DNA of 64,000 nt from Erythroxylum novogranatense (taxonomy: Eukaryota; Streptophyta; Magnoliopsida; Malpighiales; Erythroxylaceae). How positions within the stretch are numbered: the first letter of the stretch is position 1; the number at the start of each line of letters is the position of its first letter. Position numbers and translations under genes: made by a program. Where the stretch lies: contig CM057233.1 of NCBI GenBank assembly GCA_029891385.1, forward strand, positions 25,342,150 to 25,406,149, in the 5' to 3' direction. Of this stretch, positions 1 to 12,145 are shown piece after piece. The notes beneath the pieces were generated by a model. That model saw nothing but the letters and a program-made list of their open reading frames with translations. It ran no database searches and had not been told where the DNA came from.

Positions 1-1131
1 GCCTTATCCAAGGAAATTTGCTAAAATCTCTAATCGGCTAATTCCTCAATCCATGCAATTCCAATTCACAATACCATCATACCTAGGGTAATATCTGTAA
101 ATAGATGCCTCAATGAACACTTCGTTGATTCATGAATGCCTTAAATAGTCAAACTATATGACAAGCTTGAAATGAGTCATAACTCTAAGATTTCCAAATA
201 ATTTAGGAACACCCAAATTATCACCCTAAGCATCTCAAGCTAGTGTATACACTCTCAAAACTACTCCGGCACTTGTCACAAAAATTGTGACGGCCAAAAC
301 AAGCAAAAAAATGAAATATACTAACGAGACACAAATGTGACCAATTCGGCATTCAAAAATTCTTCGAAAAGCAAATTCAAGCAATGCACTTTGGAGATCA
401 TACCACATCAAGATAACACATTTTTAATCACATTAAAAATGGTGCAAGGCATTGGAACTGAAAAAGCACACTCAATCAAGCCAAGCAAAACAGTCCCAAC
501 AATTTTCACCAAAACTGTCCAGTTCTGTACATTGCTCGAAATGATCAATGAAACAATTTCAATAAATTCTGAGAAAATTACATAGGTTATTAAATGATCT
601 GAAAATGCTACCTGAATTTTTTCAGGATTTTAGGCCATAAAAAAACTCAGTCAAACAAAATAACAAAACCGATTCAAAAACTGTGTTCATCAGCACAGCA
701 ATTCCCAACAGCATAGAATAAATTCGTGAATAAATATCCAATCACTTTGAAATCCAATTTCCATGCTCATAGACATTCACCAACATATTAGAGACATGTA
801 GGTGAAGGAAAATCCAGAAAACTATTTTTCTAGAATTAATTCTCGATTTTATACTACTGCCTGTCCACAGAGTGTTTCACAAAACAGCATCTGGAACCTT
901 AGGGAATTAATTAGCAAAACTATATCAAATCAAATCGATAAATTCTGAAAATTCATATAAATATTCTATAACATGTTATGAACAATCCTGGGCAGAAAAA
1001 TTTTGAAAACCCTATCTCTATAGCAATTCGAAATCTGAACAGAATGCATGCTACAACATCACAAGCAATTAAGGTTTATGATCTAGCTTCAGTTAAAGCT
1101 TCATACACGACACCAGACGCTCTGATACCAC
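1..1131 (-). mobile_element. 5' leader of a truncated Ty1/copia element (family B, copy 1)
   Basis: This is the untranslated leader between the primer-binding site and gag of a minus-strand copia element; the rest of the element lies left of the window. It aligns along its length with 62136-63266, the leader of the second family-B element, with shared segments near 30-60, 290-600 and 960-1030. No element-sense coding sequence is visible. An 82-codon ORF on the opposite strand (337-585) has a counterpart in the other copy but is probably not a gene. The assignment rests on the adjacent PBS and LTR and on the second copy. Confidence 0.8.
1119..1130 (-). other. tRNA primer-binding site of copia copy 1
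   Basis: The minus strand reads TGGTATCAGAGC, complementary to the 3' end of initiator methionine tRNA, the usual primer of plant copia elements. One base separates it from the LTR end CCTACA. This fixes the element orientation as minus and defines the LTR boundary at 1132. Confidence 0.9.
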
Positions 1132-1605
1132 TGTAGGAAAATCCCAGGATGAACATCACATGTTCCAGCAGCGGAAAACAAAAATTTTTGTTCCCGGAAC
1201 CTTCCCGAAAACCCAGGATCCCGGTGTCGGTATGAAAACTCAAACCTGAATAGCCGATAGAGACTATCTCTAAAGGTATCCACGCAGAGATCAGAAAACC
1301 TAACCGGATCAAACACTTTTGACCCGGAAATAGCTAGAACAGAATAAAGCCTGCTAGAGCCTACCTCTGTCCTGTGGAGAGCTTGAATCAACGTTGGAAA
1401 GCTTAGAGAAGAAGAGAAGATCCGATGATGCTTGAGGAAGAAGACTTGAAAATCACCTTTCCAAAGCAAAGCTTAACAATTAAGCTTTCAACTTCTTACC
1501 TTTGCAAAAATCTACGAAACCATCTCTTCTCATTACCTTTTTATATGTCTTTTACACTTTAAAGACTCATAAAAGGCTTATGGTGGAGGCTTGTCCACGT
1601 TAGCC

Positions 1606-1640
<35 letters not shown>

Positions 1641-1671
1641 TTAAAAGATGATCTTCTCCTTTATGCTTCCA

Positions 1672-1761
<90 letters not shown>

Positions 1762-2992
1762 CATATATATATATGTATATAATTGCTTAGCGGTCCAGTC
1801 CACAGGGTGGTCCTACAAGCCTCAGGGTCCCGTTATGGGATAAACCCCGAAACCTTTTCAGCAATATCAATGTCGCGATCTCATCGGGACATATCTCGAT
1901 CTCATCGGGATCCATTTAATCGATTGCTCTCCATATATTGAAACTCAGTCAAAACTATTTTCTGAATTCTCTGAAACACTCTTATCGTGTGACCCTTTAG
2001 GTTCCGGTTATGTTGGCCACTTAGATTAACACTTAATCTGAGCAAGTCATGGCGTCTAGCAACACATCATGACCCCAATTGACCGGAAAGTAATCGGTTT
2101 GATGAATTCATCACGAACCAGATCACGAACCCTTCCATAGACAATTCTTCGTGCAATTAGTCCTTTCATCATCCTATACCCTACTTGGTTATGAGTATGG
2201 CTAATATGTCAACTCTTACTAGACTAAGTCTAGCCAAGTGAAATCGGTTCTGTCGAGGACTCATTACTTTATATGTCCATGAAGACACTCTTCATGACAT
2301 AGTCATGCTCGCCAGAGACTTAAAGTAATGATCCGACAAGAGAGTGTGGTATCTCTTACATTCTCACGAAGTGATGAATCCTTTATTAGCTACTCAATTA
2401 CCTTGAATACCTCAAGTTGTACCCAAGCACCATCCTATGAGTAACCTCCGGAAGGCCACAAGGAATGGAGTCAAGCACGAATCAAGTATCAAGATATCCT
2501 TGAGTACCTCAAGTCTAAGGATACTTGCACCATTGCTATGATGAGATTATCACTGACATTTGAATAGGACATCCATGTGATGATCTCATGGCAGGTCATC
2601 CAATGAACTTACTATCACTAGTAAGCATCCATATGTCAACTCTAAATATCTCATATTTACAGTTTCTGAGATCCACCGCTGATCCAATCAAGGAGTATGA
2701 CATATCTAATCAATGGGATTAATGATGTCGGTCTCATTAATCCTATGACTAGGAAAATTTGAATCTTGACATAATTGCACATGATAGGAATCTCGGGATT
2801 ATGATCACATCATAATTTCCTTCATGCTATGTCATATATCATGGACTTCATTAATTTGATTAAAGATCAATATCAATTTATAAAGAACATCAAATAAATG
2901 AAACATGCCTTTCTTTATTTATTCATAAAGTCTGTACATGACTATGAACAAAAAACGCTAAAGGGGATTGCTTTTAGGGCACTACTCTAACA
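1132..2992 (-). repeat. 5' LTR of copia family B, copy 1 (1861 bp)
   Basis: Read on the minus strand it begins TGTTAGAGTAGTGCCCTA and ends CCTACA, with canonical TG/CA termini. It matches the LTRs at 55730-57564 and 63267-64000 but is clearly more diverged from them than they are from each other. The start resembles that of Angela/BARE-type copia LTRs (TGTTGG...TGCCCTAGA), which also have long LTRs, so the Angela lineage is likely though not proven. It contains a large composite microsatellite. The flank outside the 5' end is GATTT at 2993-2997; the partner target-site duplication lies outside the window. Confidence 0.88.
1608..1765. repeat. Composite (TA)n-(AC)n-(AT)n microsatellite in the LTR
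   Basis: A TA run (about 1608-1636) is followed, after a short unique spacer, by an AC run (about 1675-1708) that passes directly into an AT run to about 1760. The sister LTRs have only short AT-rich sequence at the same place (about 56275-56330 and 63805-63865), so the repeat expanded after this copy inserted. Confidence 0.95.
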
Positions 2993-3038
2993 GATTTCTC
3001 ACATAAAGGAAAGTTAAAAAGAGCAGTCAGAAAAATAA

Positions 3039-4471
3039 AAGTCATTGAAAAGAAAGGGAGAGACACTTTATCCTGAAAATTTTAAAAAATCTAGAAGGTC
3101 ACCCAGATTATTGACCTTGCGTCAAAGAGAGTAGAAGAGAGGAAAAAATTTAACTCCTGCTGAAAACTCTGAAAAGTCTGAGAAAGCACCACAAGCAACC
3201 AGATCTTTAGTCTCAATTTTGTAAGAAAAATCAGCAAAATTGACTAAAGAAACAGAAATTAAGAGGAAGTTGATGTTTGAGAAGAAGAAACCCCAACAAA
3301 AACCCTCTTCTAGACTAGTAGAAGAAAGTAAGAAGTTGAAGATCAATCAAAAAAAGATTCCTTCACCTGATGTTCAACATAAGAAAAAGCCAGTTAAACA
3401 CAAAGCAATACAATATAATCCTTCTGAACCTATTCGAAAAGAGGATTTGAAAATAAAGGTGAATGAAGAAGTGATGCCTGTTAGAAGTAGAACCTCGATT
3501 ATAATAAGAAAACCTATGAGAAGGTTGGTCAAGGTACAAGTTGAACCAATTCTGATCAATAATTGATCAATGCATCTTCTAAATCATGGAGAAAGAAGAC
3601 TATATGGTATTCTGAAAAATGAAAAGTCAGTGCCATATCCCATGAAGATGTATAAGGAGCGATGTACTATTTATCCAGTGACAAACAGAACATTGATCAA
3701 GATTGTACTAGATATCCATCCAAGAGCTTCAAACATTGTACCCAATGCAGCTAAAGGCAAACAGAAGATGTACCCTGAAACAAATACATGTGATCTTACA
3801 GAAGAACAAATTCAGGCAACAGTAAGAAACATAGATAATGCATGTATTGCAGTCCAATCCAGAGGAATCTATGTTTCTCATCATATTTCAAAAGCATCAG
3901 GAAGTCATTGTGGGCGCTTCTCCACAAATACAATCTTTCAGGTAGTTGGAAGAGTGACAAAAGGACAGTTCAGAACGATCATGGTTGAAGGTATAAGTTT
4001 CAACTTAGAGACTTTTGTGCATCTAATAATGCATTTTAGACCTTTGGGTTTCATATCTTCAATTAAAGATGTCCTAAACCTTCTTAGAAAACCACTTCAA
4101 AAACTACCTAGACCTGATGACCAGGATCTCCCTAACGAAAAATTATCTTTCAAACCTCCTGATATTACAATCATTGAGTTAGATGTTGTGCCATCAGAAA
4201 CACTAGTTGCTACAAACTTCTCTCCAACAAGAACATCACAACAAATTTCTACTCTTGTTTTGGAAGAAGTCAGTCACACACAGTAGTGGAGTCAGGAAGC
4301 CTTAGTTAAGGAGATTAAAGAAATTCATAATAACGTGGATGATTTGAGTGACTCAGTTGGTGATCTACATGAGGAGGTGACGCATCTAAGAGTTTCTATA
4401 GAAGAAGACCTCAAGTTGATCCGAACTGACATGCAACGACTATTTTTTGAAATTATGAAGCATCTACAGTA
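3039..4471 (+). pseudogene. Degenerate retroelement ORF with basic N-terminus and C-terminal coiled coil
   Basis: One reading frame runs from about 3039 to the TAA at 4469-4471. It is interrupted by TAG near 3129, TAA near 3222, TGA at 3564-3566 and TAG at 4284-4286. The N-terminal third is rich in Lys, Arg and Ser. The middle (about 3570-4100) looks like a folded domain with several Cys/His residues but no motif I can name. The last 60 codons are heptad-like (Ile/Leu/Val with Glu/Asp/Lys), predicting a coiled coil. Directly downstream are two GGGGGAGA purine runs of the kind found before 3' LTRs. An extra ORF between pol and the 3' LTR, followed by multiple polypurine tracts, is typical of Sirevirus or some Ty3 elements, so an env-like or additional ORF of such an element is my best guess. 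A non-retroviral transposon protein is possible. Confidence 0.5.
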
Positions 4472-4494
4472 AAGCTTTTTGATTAATAACAAAT

Positions 4495-4541
4495 AGGGGG
4501 AGAAGAGCAGAAGCAGATGAAAGATAGTAAATGGGGGAGAC
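4495..4541 (+). other. Two polypurine-tract-like runs
   Basis: AGGGGGAGAAGAG at 4495-4507 and ATGGGGGAGA at 4531-4540 follow the decayed ORF by 23 and 60 bp. Repeated GGGGGAG tracts mark plus-strand priming sites upstream of the 3' LTR in some plant retrotransposons. I cannot see the matching LTR, so the element is probably truncated. Confidence 0.4.
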
Positions 4542-4639
4542 TAGTAAGATGAAAAGAAGATAGCATCACAAGTTTGTTTTGTTTTCATATGTCTTGTTTT
4601 TTAATAGCTCTACTTCTCTTCTCATCTCTTGGTCTCTAG

Positions 4640-5380
4640 CTCAATCATAAAGGTGTCCACCATCCATTCTTGCACAAAAATGACCAATTCCTACCCTAAA
4701 CCAATATCAAACACAAAAGAACAACTATTAAGATCGAACTAAACAAAAACATACAAAACAAATCCTAAAATACAATAATACTAACCTGTCACGCAAGAAA
4801 CACATACCAAATACTTAGAAAATCACATTCTAATGCACAACTATCAAATTCCCCATACTTAAATTCTTGCTTTTCCTCAAGCAAAATCAAACTCAACCAA
4901 TCATTTCCATCACTTCATTTTCACAAAGATCAAAGCATGCAATCCATCAAATTTTGGCCAACTCAAATGTCAAGCTATTACACATATTATGACTAATTTT
5001 CATTAGTGTATATAAGGTAAACTCAATTTTTGGAACCATCACTCAAAAATAAGTATAAAAGCAAAATGAATCTTCCTTTCGATTTCACTCATTTCTCTCA
5101 AGTGTTTGATGGTTAGTGTGTCGCTCAAGCTCTCTATAGGAAACTACACTACCATAGGCTTGCTAATATACCAATTCTACTCTACAACGATTACATTCGT
5201 AAATAGATCAAAGGGCTTTTTCGGGTTGTAATGTGGTAAGGGTTAAGGTGGGTTAAAAGAGGTAAAGGTTTAATACAAGCATGAATAAAGTAATAATTGA
5301 ATAAAGGGATATAAAACATATTCTGAGATATACAAATGTAAATATACTATTACTCTACACTTATTGATGCTACCAAAATG
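4640..5380. other. Decayed noncoding retroelement DNA, class unclear
   Basis: No ORF, LTR terminus or PBS is visible. The wording around 4850-4880 (CCCCATACTT then AATTCTTGC) and 5130-5260 resembles noncoding parts of large Ty3/gypsy elements, on which basis I suspect such a remnant. A repeat-library search is needed for classification. Confidence 0.3.
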
Positions 5381-5453
5381 TTCTTCCTTTTTCTTTTCTT
5401 TTTCTTTTTTCTTTTCTTTCTTTTCTTCTTTTTCTCTTTTTCTCTTTTTTTTT
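5381..5453. repeat. Polypyrimidine tract
   Basis: About 73 bp made only of T and C (CTTT/CTTTT-type units), ending in a T run before AG. This is low-complexity sequence; the Lys/Glu-rich ORF on its opposite strand is a by-product. Confidence 0.9.
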
Positions 5454-6104
5454 AGTTTTATATAATTGAAGAAACAACAAACAAAATAGTAACTAGATAC
5501 AATATGATCGAAGAGTAGAAGTATAATGTAACTCATCTTGAAAATAAAAAATTTGAACTAAAAATCCCAAACTAGCACATCACTTAATACTTTATTAAGC
5601 TTGTGAATGGGTAGGCTAATTAGGTTTTGGGTTTTGAAATATGAAATGTTTTCAAGAAACAAATGGGTTAAGGCTTAACGGGGCTAACAAGGGATAATAG
5701 CAAGGGTAGGTCATTTAAACCAAGGGTTATCACAAAAAGGGCCTTAATCAAGTAAATGGATTTATTTTTAGGATATGCCATACACTTAAATATATATGGA
5801 AAGGAGTGTACATAGAATAGAACAGGAAGACAATAGAGATAGGTAGTAATTTTGTATTGTTTTAATTCTTTCTCCATCTATATAGGGTTTTAATGGATGT
5901 TATGCTCTTTAAATGGATATAACTTTTGATATTGGAATATATTTATTAAACTTATTTCAAAACATTGATTTAAAATTTTAAAATTTTAAAATGTTTAACA
6001 AGAGAATAAATTAAAGATAAAAATGTTGAAACACTTGAAGAGATTGATGCGAGAGAAATTTAAAATTTTTGGTTATTTAAAGAGAATGTGACTCTTTAGT
6101 GAAT
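5454..6104. other. AT-rich DNA without recognisable features
   Basis: I see no ORF with protein character, no LTR terminus and no match to the 1.2-kb repeats until about 6105. Confidence 0.6.
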
Positions 6105-7304
6105 ATCTATATAATTAAATCCTCTAATAATATGAATTTATGTAAAAAGAAAATTATAATATGAGAATATGCAATATTTATTTTTAATAGTGATGCATAA
6201 TAAAATAAATTACCTTTTAAAGTTTGAATTAAATTAACTAGAAATGTTCCATATTAGATATAGAATATAGTCAAACTAACAAATTTTAGGTTGTGATGCT
6301 TAGTTGAAACATATATTATCCGATAAGTTTAAAACCAAATTAGATGATAGAAAATTATAAGATATCCAAAACATTTTATATAATCTTATAAATCCTAACA
6401 AAATATTTGTTTTAATAAAGACTTATAAGAGAATGGTTCTCAAAATAATTAGCAGGAGTATGATAAGATTTAAAAGGTTCATAACTCATTAAAACACATC
6501 TAAATGGAACTTGCTCCTTTGTTGATAGATTTGATGAATAGTTGCAAGAATACAAGATGTTAAAAGATCCACTTTCATAATGAATTCAATGAGTTTGTTT
6601 CTAGAGATGATTATGGATATATCAAGTCTATAATAAGGTTAATAGGAGCATAATTGTACTCTTTAATAGGAATGTCTAGAGACATACTACTTATATATAA
6701 CATAACTCACATTTTCAATTGTTAAATATATGATAGTCCAAAATAAAACCTTATTAGATACGAATGTTAATTAATTCTAGGAATTAGATTTATAGAGCTA
6801 GATATGCAAGTTGTTTAACTATTTTAATTCTAGGTACAAAAAATAATCTACTAATAATGTTTAGTCTTTTTTTTATATAAATTTAAGAGAATGTATTCCC
6901 TAAAATAGGAGAGGCAAGCCTTTTAAGAGTTTAAGAACATATGAACCAAAGAGTGTTCAAAAACAGCTAAACAATATTGAAATTGAATAACAAAAACTTG
7001 AGATCATTGGCAATTAGAGCAAACTCCATTCCTCTTTAGAGATAATCCCTAAAGAGCTCTGATATGTTGTGCAACATTGAGTTATGAGCTAGAATCCTTA
7101 AACCATACAATTTTGGTTCTTAACTTTAAATTGATGAAGTAGTGCTTCCTTAATCATCTTTAGTGTTGTTTGTCCATTTATGCTTTTCCATTTAGCATTG
7201 GCCTGAGTTCTAAGTGTATTTATGGCTATTACAATCTAAAGTGCTTTCTGCTTTCTCTGGTCTCCTTGCTTCGATCCAATTCCAATCTACTAGCTATATC
7301 CAGA
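6105..7304 (+). repeat. 1.2-kb tandem repeat, unit 1
   Basis: First of four related units. Anchor strings recur at a constant offset: TAATTAAATCCT at about 6113, 7313, 8529 and 9723, and the GATGCTTAG-ATATATTAT segment at about 6293, 7514, 8730 and 9926. Units differ from each other by roughly 10-20% including indels, so the array is old. The sequence is AT-rich with no long ORF. I do not recognise the family. The strand is an arbitrary reference orientation. Confidence 0.85.
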
Positions 7305-8520
7305 GATATTTTGTAATTAAATCCTATAATAATATAAATATGGGTAAAAAGGAAAATATAATATGAGATATTGTATCATGCAATATTTTTTTCTATAACT
7401 AGGTCAAGTATAAAGCTTACATTTTAAAGTTTCAATTAAATCAATTAACAAGGTTTCATAATAGATATAGAATGCTAAGACTTTGAAAGAGTCAAAGCTA
7501 ACGATTTTAGGATGTGACACTTAGGGAAATATATACTATTAGATAAGTTTATAACTAAATTAGATAATAGAAAGTTATAAGATACCTAAAAATTGTATAT
7601 AATCTTATAAAACCTAATGAACAAAATATTTATTTTAATAAAGTCTTATTAGAGAATGGTTCTCAAAATAAGTTGCAGGAGTAAAATGAGATTTAAAAGT
7701 TTCAAATCTCATTATAACACATCTAAATGGAACTTGTTCCTTTGTTGATAAATTTGATGTATAATTGAAAGGCTATGAGATATTGAAATATTCACTTTCA
7801 TAATAAATTCAATGAGTTTGTTGATACGAGATGATTATCAATCTATCATGTCAACAAGAAGGTTAATAGAAGCATAAAATTCAATGAGTTTGTTTATACA
7901 GATGATAATGAATTTATCATGTCAACAAGAAGGTTAGTAGAAACATAATTCTATTCTTTAGTAGGAGTGTGTAGAGATATACTACTTACATAAAACATAA
8001 TTCATATTTTCAAATTTTAAATATATGATAGTTTAAAAGTAACTCTTATTACATATGAATGTTACTTAATTCTAGGGATTAGATTTATGGACATAATTAT
8101 GGAATTTAATTCAAAATACATAAATAATGTACGAAATATGTTTAGTATTTTTTAGAAATTAAAGAGAATTTATCTCCAAAAGTAGGGCGGCAAGCCTTTC
8201 AAGAGTTTTTGAAAATATGAACCAAAAAGTGCTTAAAAGAGTTTTAAAAAATTGAAATGGAATAAGAAAAACCAATTAGAGCAAATTCCTATCCTCTTTG
8301 GACATAGTCCTCAAGGAGCTTACAAATGTTATGCAACATTAAGTATTGAGCTAGACTCCTCATGTCATACAATTTAGGTGCTTTCTAATCGTTAAATCAA
8401 CGAATTAGTGATTCCTTAATCATCTAAGTGCATTTGTGGCTACTGCAATCTAAAGTACTTTTTTTCTTTATTTAGTCTCCTAGCTTTGATCCAATCCCCA
8501 TCTACTAGCCATATATGGAG
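7305..8520 (+). repeat. 1.2-kb tandem repeat, unit 2
   Basis: Second unit, aligned to unit 1 across its length. It carries a private internal 72-bp duplication at 7805-7948, which explains part of its greater length. Confidence 0.85.
7805..7948 (+). repeat. 72-bp tandem duplication inside unit 2
   Basis: 7805-7876 and 7877-7948 both start AAATTCAATGAGTTTGTT and share the TATCATGTCAACAAGAAGGTTA segment with a few mismatches. Neighbouring units have one copy only. Confidence 0.8.
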
Positions 8521-9714
8521 ACATTTTATAATTAAATCCTATAATAATACTAATTTATGTAAAAGAAAAATATAATATAAGATATTGTATCAGATAATAT
8601 TTTTTTCTATAACAATGTCTAGTATAACAACTTACCTTTTAAAGTTCTAATTAAATCAATTAGCATGGTTCCATATTAGATATAAAATGCTAAGACTTTG
8701 AAAGAGTTAAATATAATGATTTTTAGGATGTGATGCTTAGATAAAACATATATTATCCAATAAGTTTATAAACAATTTAGATTATATAAGCTATAGAATA
8801 TCTAAAACAATGTATATAATCTTACAAATCTAATTGAATGAAATATTTGTTTTAATGAAGACTTATAGGAGAATGATTCTTAAAATAATTATTGGGAGTA
8901 GGATGAGATTTAAAAGGTTCAAATCTCATTACAACACACCTAAATGGAATATTTTCCTTTGTCAATAATTTTGATGTATAATTAAAAGGCTATAAGATGT
9001 TGAAAGATTCACTTTCATAATAAATTCAATGAGTTTGTTTCTAGAGATGATTGTGAATTCATCATTTCTCTACTATTCAGTATGAATGTGTAGAGACATA
9101 CTACTCATATAAAACATAATTCATATTTTCAAATTTTAAAGATATGATAGTCTAAAAGCAACTCTTATTAGACATGAATGTTACTTAATTATAGGAACTA
9201 GATTTATAGAGACAAAATGAAAGTCGTTTATCAATTTTAATTCTAAATATATAAGTAATATATTAAAGGTGTTTAGTATTTTATTTTAAAAATTAAAAAG
9301 TGTATTTCCAAAAATGGGAGAGGAAACATTTTCAAGGGTTTAAGAACTTGTAACCCAAAAAGAGCTAAAAAAGTGATAAACAATATAGAAATGAAATACT
9401 AAAAACTTGAGATCATTATCAATTGGAGTAGACTAATATTCTCTTTGGACATAATCCCTAAGGGGCTTAGAGATACCATGCAACATTAAGTTGTGAGCTA
9501 GATTCCCCATATAATTTAGGTGCTTTCTCAACTTTAGATTGATGAAGTAGTGTTTCCTCAATTGTCTCTAGTTCCTCTTGTCCATTTATGTTTTTCTACT
9601 TAGCATTGGTCTAATTTCTAAGTTCATTTATAACCATTGCAATCTGAAGTGCTTTCTAGTTTCTCTTGTCTCTTAGCTTTGATCTAATACCCATCTACTA
9701 GCAATGTTTGGAGA
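8521..9714 (+). repeat. 1.2-kb tandem repeat, unit 3
   Basis: Third unit, with the same order of conserved segments as units 1 and 2: the TAATTAAATCC start, the AAGTTTA segment, ATTTGTTTTAATGAAGACTTATA, and the CATCTACTAGC end. Confidence 0.85.
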
Positions 9715-10031
9715 TGTTTTTATAATTAAATCCTATAATACTATGAATTTATGTAAAAAGATAAATATAATATGAGATATTGTATTATGTAATATTTATT
9801 TTCCTATAGCTATGTGTAGTATAACAACTTACCTTTCAAAGTTCCAACTAAATCAATTAGAAAGGCTCCATATTAGATTAAAAAATACTAAGACATTGAA
9901 AGAGTCAAAGCTAATGATTTTTAAGATGGATGCTTAGTTGAAACATATATTATCTTATTAGTTTAGAACCAAATTAAAAATATATAAAGTTATAAGATAA
10001 CTAAAAATTGTATACAATCTTACCACTCCCA
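9715..10031 (+). repeat. 1.2-kb tandem repeat, unit 4, left part
   Basis: The first 317 bp of unit 4, interrupted after the target site TCCCA (10027-10031) by copia A. The unit resumes at 19569 and again at 23441. Compared with unit 3, the reassembled unit lacks about 350-400 bp after the GATGTTGA string near 23490. Confidence 0.8.
10027..10031. other. Target-site duplication of copia A, left copy
   Basis: TCCCA, repeated exactly at 19569-19573 on the other side of the element. This proves a single integration into the 1.2-kb repeat. Confidence 0.92.
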
Positions 10032-12131
10032 TGTTGGAGTTATGTAAATATAGTGCCCTAGAAAGTAAGTGTATTTACAAGTAACTTTATCTTCTTGATT
10101 CTGATTTTGTAATGAAAATATTTATTATTAATAAAACAAAAGAGTTTGGTTATCTGTATGAGCATTATATATCTGGTCATAAGGTACCAAAATTTATTTG
10201 TAAGTAATATACATATACATAGAGATGTATGGGAAACATGTATATTATTAGAATCTGAATTAATTGATTCACAGTTGAATAATCAAGTTGGTCGTTTGAT
10301 TATGGTTTAGACTGTAGTGTTGCGATTTATCTCCATATAAGTGAAGGAGTTTACTTAAAGGGAATGATGAGTTTCATATCATGATAGTAGTAGACTATCG
10401 ATAATGGCACTATTAAATGAATCTGGAATCAAGTATGTTTTCAAGAATAAAGTGGGCCGTTACTTTAATCTTAAAACATACAACTTAAGCATTCGCTTAT
10501 TATGAACCACAATCTTGATGAGTGGTGAACTCATATGTGTTTCATTATAATTCTTGATATGATCGAAATGGATTTTTACAGGGTATTAATCCAGTGTCTG
10601 CATGTTGGAATTATTAATTGAAACATGTATCAGGGAACATTCACTCAAATAAAGAGTTTATAGTGTTATCATCTCTTCTAGATGTTTTAAGGAGATTTGG
10701 TGATTAAGCTGGCGCGATGGTTTGATGGACTAGCTACCCATCAAGTCTTAACACTAAGATGAGATCGTATGTGTTAATCACCATATAAAGTAAAATAAGA
10801 GATCTAGAAGGAAAAACCAACATAAGGGCAAAAGCGGTAATTTTACCCTTTGTTGTGCGGATGGCTATAATAAGGTTCTAAATAGGGTTTGCAATTGGAC
10901 ATATTCTCATAATATTTAATAATTCAAGAGTTCAACTAATTGTCTTTAGTGGAATGACATTTAGTTAATAAGCTAGAATTAATTCCAATGATATTGAATT
11001 ATTTACGGGCTTATTGGACTTGAATTATCAAAGTCCAATAAGATTCCCCACTTGGCTTTAAGGAAGGTTATCAAGCTAAGTAAGAAGTAGTTTGGAGGCT
11101 TTAGAAGTCCATAATTGAATGATTGGCTTATACTAATTAATGGTTAATTGGAAGCCCATATGTTCATTTAGAAATGGGCTTGTTTTGGTTTAATGTAATT
11201 GATTAGATTAATTATATTAAAACAATTTTTTTAAATGGAGAAGAAGCAATTTCGAAATTGTGTTAGGTTAGATGTGTAACCACATTTGACATTAAAATAC
11301 TAAATAAAGATGGTCTTTATTATGGTTCATCATTATTAAATGGAGTTATGAACTTACCATTAAATGGTTTAATGGTTGGCTTTTAATGTTGGCATGTAAC
11401 CTATTTGCATTCATTAGATTAAAGATGAAAGATGTGCATTAGATGGACCATCTTCCTTCTTTCTTCTTGCCAAAACCGAAATGGGTATTCAATTATAGGT
11501 TATGGTCTTTTCAAATAGCCATTTTAAATATAAATGAAGTAAGTCTCATTTATTGGCTATTTGATGAGTGATTAATGTAAGAAGTGATGCATTGGATGCC
11601 TCTCACTCTTTCCATTCATGCATATTTCGAAATTGAGATGTAAGAAAGGGTTCTTGCATGGTTTTTAGACATTCTCTCCTTTCATGCAAGGTAGAATCGA
11701 AATTCCTAAGTGAAAGAATTGAAAGAGTTTCAATTTTGGTTCTTCTTCTTCTAAGAAAATCTCCTCCAAATATTTCTTCTCCTTTCCCACCAAAGGATTT
11801 TGTTAACCTAGTTGTCCTTGAAGAAAAAGTGGTAAATCTAATTGGTTGAGGATACTATAACAAGGAAGAAGATAGGTTGCTAAAGGAAAAGACTCAAAGG
11901 CAAAGGATTTGGATCTGAAGAAGGAGAGGATAAGCGCAATGAGGATTTAAACATGGCGAAGGAGTCGGTAATTCCTTTTATCTTGTTCTTGGTTTTATTA
12001 TCCTTATACCATATCATGTATGGATTAGCATGTTGATTTGGATATATTGCTTCCGCTGCAAGATGATTTCTTAAAAGTTTTGAAATCTATCGTTTCTCCA
12101 AACTAAACATGCTTTCTTTTCCGATCCAACA
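10032..12131 (+). repeat. 5' LTR of copia A (2100 bp)
   Basis: Starts TGTTGGAGTT and ends CCGATCCAACA, followed immediately by the PBS. It aligns end to end with 17474-19568. Many of the differences are CAG or CTG here against CG-containing strings in the 3' copy. Confidence 0.93.
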
Positions 12132-12133
12132 AT

Positions 12134-12145
12134 TGGTATCGAGCC
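12134..12145 (+). other. Primer-binding site of copia A, one base short
   Basis: TGGTATCGAGCC lies two bases after the LTR end. Compared with the initiator-Met-tRNA complement TGGTATCAGAGC seen in copia B, the A of CAG is missing. This is one of several CAG-to-CG changes in the element. Confidence 0.85.

Noticed and set aside
1101..1469. ORFs of 78-122 codons at the U5 end of each family-B LTR (also 55558-56101 and 63218-63638)
   Set aside because: They lie in the LTR, shift frame between copies and have no protein character; similarity is due to LTR homology.
5270..5536. Lys/Glu-rich ORF on the minus strand
   Set aside because: Produced by the C/T-rich tract at 5381-5453.
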